Assembly (NCBI GenBank): GCA_947481685.1
Contig: CANKHA010000012.1
Coordinates: 1-64,000, forward strand
Length of the DNA: 64,000 bases
Reading direction: 5' to 3'
Origin: Bradyrhizobiaceae bacterium
GTDB lineage: Bacteria > Pseudomonadota > Alphaproteobacteria > Rhizobiales > Xanthobacteraceae
Every line of letters starts with the position of its first letter. Position 1 is the first letter of the stretch. The position numbers and the translations under genes are program-made. Shown here one piece after another: positions 63,922 to 64,000 of this stretch. The notes below the pieces were generated by a model, which searched no databases, was not told where the DNA came from, and was given only the letters and a program-made list of their open reading frames with translations.

Positions 63922-64000
63922 TTATGGACAGCTTGGGGCTAAAACGGCGGTTAGGCCACTAAAAATGGGGTCGGAAAGGCCCGAAAGCCAGAGCCAATCC

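Overview
The window is about 64 kb of GC-rich chromosome from an alphaproteobacterium, most likely Hyphomicrobiales (Rhizobiales), family Nitrobacteraceae/Bradyrhizobiaceae (Bradyrhizobium, Afipia, Tardiphaga or Rhodopseudomonas type). This placement is inference. It rests on the division and cell-wall (dcw) gene order, the long-linker FtsZ, the fumC/SspB/DUF4169/ribbon-helix-helix cluster, the alphaproteobacterial LexA box in front of recN, and short palindromic repeat families that I associate with that family.

Layout. 1-3.1 kb: the 5' part of RNase P RNA (minus strand, cut by the window edge), a nested repeat element, an isochorismatase-like hydrolase, an AmpD/AmiD-type amidase and a PRC-barrel protein. 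3.1-33.3 kb: the dcw cluster on the plus strand, with a four-site MraZ operator, then mraZ-rsmH-ftsL-ftsI-murE-murF-mraY-murD, ftsW-murG-murC-murB, ddl-ftsQ-ftsA-ftsZ and lpxC. It is interrupted three times: by a DUF2459 gene between ftsI and murE; by a 3.7 kb block of envelope genes, two of them broken, plus a PhoH-like ATPase between murD and ftsW; and by a three-gene ABC importer plus a CDF-type cation transporter between murB and ddl. 33.5-41.7 kb: bamD, recN (with LexA box), an orphan TctC-type binding protein, a DUF4242 gene divergent from an AraC regulator, and ligA. 41.7-45.9 kb: a minus-strand run of an MFS drug exporter, aminopeptidase P and prmA. 46-54.8 kb: many small, mostly single-gene units (sodC, a solitary Flp-type pilin, a methyltransferase, a YaiI protein, an L,D-transpeptidase, two receiver-only regulators, two CAP proteins, GlsB, DUF3597) separated by palindromic repeats, ending in a patch of gene decay. 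54.8-63.9 kb: a UvrD/PcrA helicase carrying a repeat-derived insertion, a large AsmA protein, and the minus-strand group sspB-fumC-DUF4169-RHH.

How the genes work together. Most of the window serves envelope growth and division: MraY/MurB-G/Ddl make lipid II, FtsW/FtsI polymerise and cross-link it at the septum, FtsZ/A/Q/L organise the divisome, LpxC commits to lipid A, and BamD inserts outer-membrane proteins. Peptidoglycan-acting or -protecting proteins (amidase, L,D-transpeptidase, MliC-like lysozyme inhibitors) lie nearby.

The most unusual observation is a repeated insertion signature. In two places (ftsI and recN) an accessory gene sits directly after a core gene, and a second copy of the core gene's 3' end, including its stop codon, lies just beyond the accessory gene. 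In both cases the extra tail still reads as good protein, as if a second allele of the core gene's end had been captured. I found no clearly new defence, CRISPR, phage or biosynthetic system.
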